Assembly: GCA_945889235.1 (NCBI GenBank)
Contig: CAMDBK010000030.1
Coordinates: 1 to 16,434 of the forward strand
DNA: 16,434 bases
From: Chitinophaga pinensis
Lineage (GTDB): Bacteria > Bacteroidota > Bacteroidia > SXHM01
Reading direction: 5' to 3'
Part shown: positions 14,678 through 16,434 of the stretch, one piece after another
How the letters are laid out: each line of letters opens with the position of its first letter
How positions within the stretch are numbered: the first letter of the stretch is position 1
Made by a program: the position numbers and the translations under genes
The notes under the pieces: generated by a model
What the model was told of the DNA's origin: nothing
The model's database searches: none
Seen by the model: only the letters and a program-made list of their open reading frames with translations

Positions 14678-14803
14678 TTTTCTGGAAATGAAGAAATTAC
14701 GGTGTGTAACTACTTCGATTTTCGTTGCAACAAATTTTGGATTTTTTTTTTTAGGATTCGATTCATAGTTTTAAACAATCGAACAAAGTTTTTAACATTA
14801 GGG

Positions 14804-14820
14804 TAACACTGTCTGTGTTA
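14804..14820. repeat. Inverted repeat TAACAC / GTGTTA
   Basis: TAACAC (14804-14809) and GTGTTA (14815-14820) are perfect complements around a 5-nt TGTCT spacer. It lies about 260 nt upstream of nrdB and 140 nt downstream of the AtpI-like gene. It could be an operator or a small hairpin; there is no further support for either. Confidence 0.3.
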
Positions 14821-14894
14821 AACCTCTTAATCTCTTTTCCCTACAAGGGTTTCAGCGATAATTAAATTCGGATATATTTGACATTAAAGAGAAA

Positions 14895-14952
14895 TTTCTA
14901 CACAAAACTTCTGCTTTTTTGTGTTCACAAGTGCTTGAGAAAATTGTAGAAA
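14895..14952 (-). terminator. Nested inverted repeats after the AtpI-like gene (possible 3'-end structure)
   Basis: The outer arms TTTCTACA (14895-14902) and TGTAGAAA (14945-14952) are perfect complements. Inside and partly overlapping is a second perfect 8-base pair, ACACAAAA (14900-14907) with TTTTGTGT (14917-14924), around a 9-nt loop. A third small dyad, TTGTG-TT-CACAA, lies at 14919-14930. The cluster begins 5 nt beyond the stop codon of the minus-strand AtpI-like gene, where a 3'-end structure is expected. The stems are AT-rich and there is no U-run, so it is not a standard intrinsic terminator. Confidence 0.35.
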
Positions 14953-14957
14953 AGGTT

Positions 14958-15329
14958 TTACTCGTTCCTGAAGTGTTTCAGTAAATGGAACGTTTCAAAA
15001 ACCGTGTAAAATAAGTAGAGCACAAGAAAGCAGACTGTGAATTGCATTGCATCTGCCGGCTTTCCGATAATATAAGCTACAATAACAAGCAGGTAGAAAA
15101 AGAGTTTGAGTGTTGTATTTGCAAGAAAATAACGCGTAAAATGTTGCCCACCTTTTTCTGCTGCCTTTGTATAACCCCAGTGCATAAAGGCTGTTAGAAC
15201 AAAGAATAAAGCAAGAATATACCAGGCTTTATTAACTACAAGTTCTGGTTGCATGAATTTATTCCAAGCAAATATTCCGCTTCCCACAATAAAGGTGAAC
15301 ACAATTATATTTTTTAAAAAAGAGATCAT
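14958..15329 (-). CDS. Four-helix membrane protein, ATP synthase subunit I (AtpI)-like by position
   Basis: This 123-residue protein is almost entirely membrane helices, predicted by eye at about 4-22, 35-53, 69-89 and 95-113. A short cytoplasmic-type tail (HLLKHFRNE) follows. No catalytic motif is visible. Its ATG overlaps the AtpZ stop as ATGA, so the two are translationally coupled. In Bacteroidota a small hydrophobic gene commonly sits between atpZ and atpB, and AtpI-type proteins are four-helix factors that assist c-ring assembly or ion uptake for the FoF1 ATP synthase. That role is inferred from size, topology and neighbourhood, since the sequence itself is not diagnostic. The next gene on this strand is nrdB, 411 nt away, not atpB. 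Confidence 0.7.
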   Translation of the reverse strand: MISFLKNIIVFTFIVGSGIFAWNKFMQPELVVNKAWYILALFFVLTAFMHWGYTKAAEKGGQHFTRYFLANTTLKLFFYLLVIVAYIIGKPADAMQFTVCFLVLYLFYTVFETFHLLKHFRNE

Positions 15330-15559
15330 TTTTTTTTCAGTAAATCACGGGTTGCAAAATAAACGGAAAGAAAAACCGAGAGTAAGGTAAGCACCAATGT
15401 AAAGACAGGAAATTTAAGGGAAAGATATTCATCTAACATAATACCGCCAAATACTCCAATAAGTATTATTGCGAGCATCTGCATAGCCATACCCGAGTAT
15501 CGGGCATAAAAATTAAGCTGTTTTTTCTGATCGTTGTCCTTCTCCGGATTTGTTTCCAT
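15326..15559 (-). CDS. atpZ: AtpZ/AtpI-family ATP synthase accessory protein
   Basis: This 77-residue protein has two transmembrane helices (about 24-42 and 50-69) joined by a short loop. The pattern GGIMLDEYLSLKFPVFTL (38-55), with the conserved G, D and P, is typical of the AtpZ/AtpI family encoded at the head of ATP synthase operons. AtpZ works with AtpI, probably in cation transport or c-ring assembly for the ATP synthase. The ATG at 15559 lies inside the bactofilin gene, giving a 47-nt overlap in another frame. The N-terminal METNPEKDNDQKKQ is polar and cytoplasmic; a later in-frame ATG (M24) would cut into helix 1, so the first ATG is preferred. The stop overlaps the next start by 4 nt. 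Confidence 0.87.
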   Translation of the reverse strand: METNPEKDNDQKKQLNFYARYSGMAMQMLAIILIGVFGGIMLDEYLSLKFPVFTLVLTLLSVFLSVYFATRDLLKKK

Positions 15560-15947
15560 GCTGCATGTCTTTTATAATTGCACCCATGCTGCAGGTTCCG
15601 GTAAACATTGCGCCCGGTTCTATGGATAATTTATTAGCGTAGATATCTCCGGTAAGTTTTGCAGTAGCTTTAAGACTTAGTAATTCAGAAACCGAAATGT
15701 TGGCTTTAATAGTGCCTTCAACATCTGCATTCTGACATTTTATATCTCCCTCAACTTTTCCGGTTGAGCCGATTACAATTTTTCCTTTGCAGGTGATGGA
15801 ACCTATGAGTGTGCCATCAATGCGGATATGTCCTTCGGTTTGAATGCTGCCTTCAATTATAGTTCCTGCAAGAATACGATTGCTGGAATTTGGGTTAACA
15901 TCTGTTCCGCTGTTTGATTTCTGAGATTTGTTTTCTGAATTGAACAT
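15513..15947 (-). CDS. Bactofilin (polymer-forming cytoskeletal protein)
   Basis: Bactofilins polymerise without nucleotide into filaments at the inner membrane and serve as scaffolds for cell-wall or shape machinery. The 144 residues consist of a Ser/Asn-rich flexible N-terminus (1-22), a right-handed beta-helix core (about 23-125) and a charged tail. The core shows the regular Gly-rich pattern: GTIIEGSIQTEGHIRIDGTL, GKIVIGSTGKVEGDI, then ADVEGTI and GDIYANKLSIEPGAMFTG. In Bacteroidota a bactofilin gene commonly precedes atpZ, as here. The last 15 or so codons are also read in another frame as the start of AtpZ. A good promoter (TTTG, 20 nt, TATGTTTG) lies upstream on the same strand. The ATG at 15947 has no competing start. 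Confidence 0.93.
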   Translation of the reverse strand: MFNSENKSQKSNSGTDVNPNSSNRILAGTIIEGSIQTEGHIRIDGTLIGSITCKGKIVIGSTGKVEGDIKCQNADVEGTIKANISVSELLSLKATAKLTGDIYANKLSIEPGAMFTGTCSMGAIIKDMQHGNKSGEGQRSEKTA

Positions 15948-15981
15948 GGTTAATTTGTTTAATTATCAACAGTTTAATGTG

Positions 15982-16013
15982 CAAACATATCCTAATTAAT
16001 TTTCAATAGCAAA
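15982..16013 (-). promoter_or_regulatory. Bacteroidota-type promoter for the bactofilin-AtpZ-AtpI operon
   Basis: On the minus strand a TTTG (16013-16010) is followed 20 nt later by TATGTTTG (15989-15982), an exact -7 match. This is nearly the ideal -33/-7 arrangement and the best promoter in the window. The predicted transcription start is about 30 nt upstream of the bactofilin ATG. Confidence 0.6.
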
Positions 16014-16037
16014 TAATATTTGTATGCCTCAGCATAC

Positions 16038-16045
16038 TAATTTTG
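16038..16045 (+). promoter_or_regulatory. -7 promoter box for the outer-membrane beta-barrel gene
   Basis: TAATTTTG matches TAnnTTTG exactly and ends 32 nt before the ATG at 16078. A TTTG at 16019-16022 lies only 15 nt upstream, short of the usual 19-20 nt, so the -33 element is uncertain. It shares the 130-nt divergent spacer with the bactofilin promoter. Confidence 0.45.
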
Positions 16046-16077
16046 CCCCGGGTTACGTTACACTATTAAAGAAGGAT

Positions 16078-16434
16078 ATGAAAATCAGCAGCAAAAAAAT
16101 TGTTTTTTCAATACTATTAGTTCTTGTTCTGGCCGGAAGCGCAAATGCACAGGGCAGGTTTTCGGTATATTTAGGATTAGGCGGGATGTATTATTTGGGT
16201 GACCTGAAAGAAACCGCTCTTCCTGATTTTAAAACGGTAAAACTAGCTGTTAATGCAGGTATTCATTACGATATTAATACCCGTTGGGGTGTTCAGCTTC
16301 ATTACCTGCATGGTATGCTAGTTGGGGATGACGGTCGGGCTTCAAGCTCTTCCAAACAAATGCGAGGCTTGAAATTTTTTACAAAAATAGATGAGATTTC
16401 TCTGCGGCTTAACTTTAATTTATTGCGCGAAAAG
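16078..16434 (+). CDS. Outer-membrane beta-barrel protein (DUF6089-like), N-terminal part; runs off right edge
   Basis: The frame opens at ATG 16078 and stays open for 119 codons to the last base, so the gene is truncated by the window. A clear signal peptide is present: MKISSKK, a hydrophobic core, then AGSANA with likely cleavage after A24 before Q25. The mature start shows alternating beta-strand sequence: FSVYLGLGGMYYLGDLK, VKLAVNAGIHYDINTRW and GVQLHYLHGML, then LKFFTKIDEISLRLNFNLL. The GxxYYLGDL segment followed by amphipathic strands resembles DUF6089-type barrels of Bacteroidota outer membranes. No enzymatic motif is visible. An AAGGA run lies just before the ATG, but its spacing is too short for a classical Shine-Dalgarno site. 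Barrel class is well supported; the exact family is a recollection. Confidence 0.82.
   Translation, partial: MKISSKKIVFSILLVLVLAGSANAQGRFSVYLGLGGMYYLGDLKETALPDFKTVKLAVNAGIHYDINTRWGVQLHYLHGMLVGDDGRASSSSKQMRGLKFFTKIDEISLRLNFNLLREK

Larger units (their letters stand above)
14547..14957. other. Gene-free 411-nt region between nrdB and the AtpI-like gene
   Basis: No convincing coding region lies here. The stretch is AT-rich, includes a run of 11 T (14742-14752, A on the nrd strand), and has four inverted repeats listed separately. It must hold the nrdBA promoter and the end of the bactofilin-AtpZ-AtpI transcript, both read on the minus strand. I found no exact TAnnTTTG box for nrdB; the closest is AAGGTTTG on the minus strand at about 14621-14628. 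No tRNA, riboswitch or NrdR-box pair was recognised. Confidence 0.6.

Noticed and set aside
14742..14752. Run of 11 T as an intrinsic terminator on the plus strand
   Set aside because: There is no GC-rich stem immediately before it and no plus-strand gene ending upstream.
14547..14957. NrdR-box pair, DnaA boxes or riboswitch before nrdB
   Set aside because: No sequence close to the NrdR consensus, no TTATCCACA and no recognisable riboswitch core was found.
1..16434. CRISPR array, tRNA, rRNA, insertion sequence or prophage
   Set aside because: No regularly spaced direct repeats, cloverleaf-like segments, transposase or phage motifs were seen on either strand.

Overview
The window reads as an ordinary chromosomal segment of a member of the Bacteroidota. 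The evidence is AT-rich DNA, genes with no clear Shine-Dalgarno sites, several upstream boxes matching the Bacteroidota -7 promoter element TAnnTTTG, a bactofilin-AtpZ gene pair, an AsmA-family protein, a YD-repeat protein and a signal-peptide-bearing outer-membrane beta-barrel protein. No phage, transposase, CRISPR array, tRNA or rRNA was seen.

Layout, left to right. (1) 1-572: the 3' end of a YD-repeat protein that enters from the left edge. (2) 591-1097 (minus): a DUF1761 membrane protein split into two halves by one in-frame TAA. (3) 1199-3553 (plus): a helical-repeat protein followed 15 nt later by NAD kinase (nadK). Both starts lie 4 nt after a -7-like box, so leaderless mRNAs are predicted. 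(4) 3560-6502 (minus): a probable operon, in transcription order an ISOC-type cysteine hydrolase, a long-chain acyl-CoA synthetase and a Coq7-like diiron protein. (5) 6584-9265 (plus): an AsmA-family protein, then an inverted-repeat spacer. (6) 9366-11122 (plus): a Sir2-family deacylase lacking the zinc cysteines, overlapped by a 354-aa uncharacterised protein with a DxDDT motif and an intergenic-type repeat embedded in frame. (7) 11124-14546 (minus): nrdB-nrdA, a eukaryote-like class Ia ribonucleotide reductase. (8) 14547-14957: a gene-free region with several inverted repeats. (9) 14958-15947 (minus): bactofilin, AtpZ and a four-helix AtpI-like protein, overlapping one another; the usual downstream ATP synthase genes are absent. 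(10) 16078-16434 (plus): the start of an outer-membrane beta-barrel protein that runs off the right edge.

Most genes are housekeeping: NADP supply, dNTP synthesis, fatty-acid activation, envelope biogenesis and ATP synthase assembly. NADPH from the NAD kinase product ultimately feeds ribonucleotide reductase, but the two loci are not linked in an operon. The least explained parts are the DxDDT protein beside the zinc-less sirtuin, the Coq7-like protein in a lineage that normally makes menaquinone, the split DUF1761 gene and the palindrome-rich nrd leader. I did not find a clear new multi-gene defence or mobile system.
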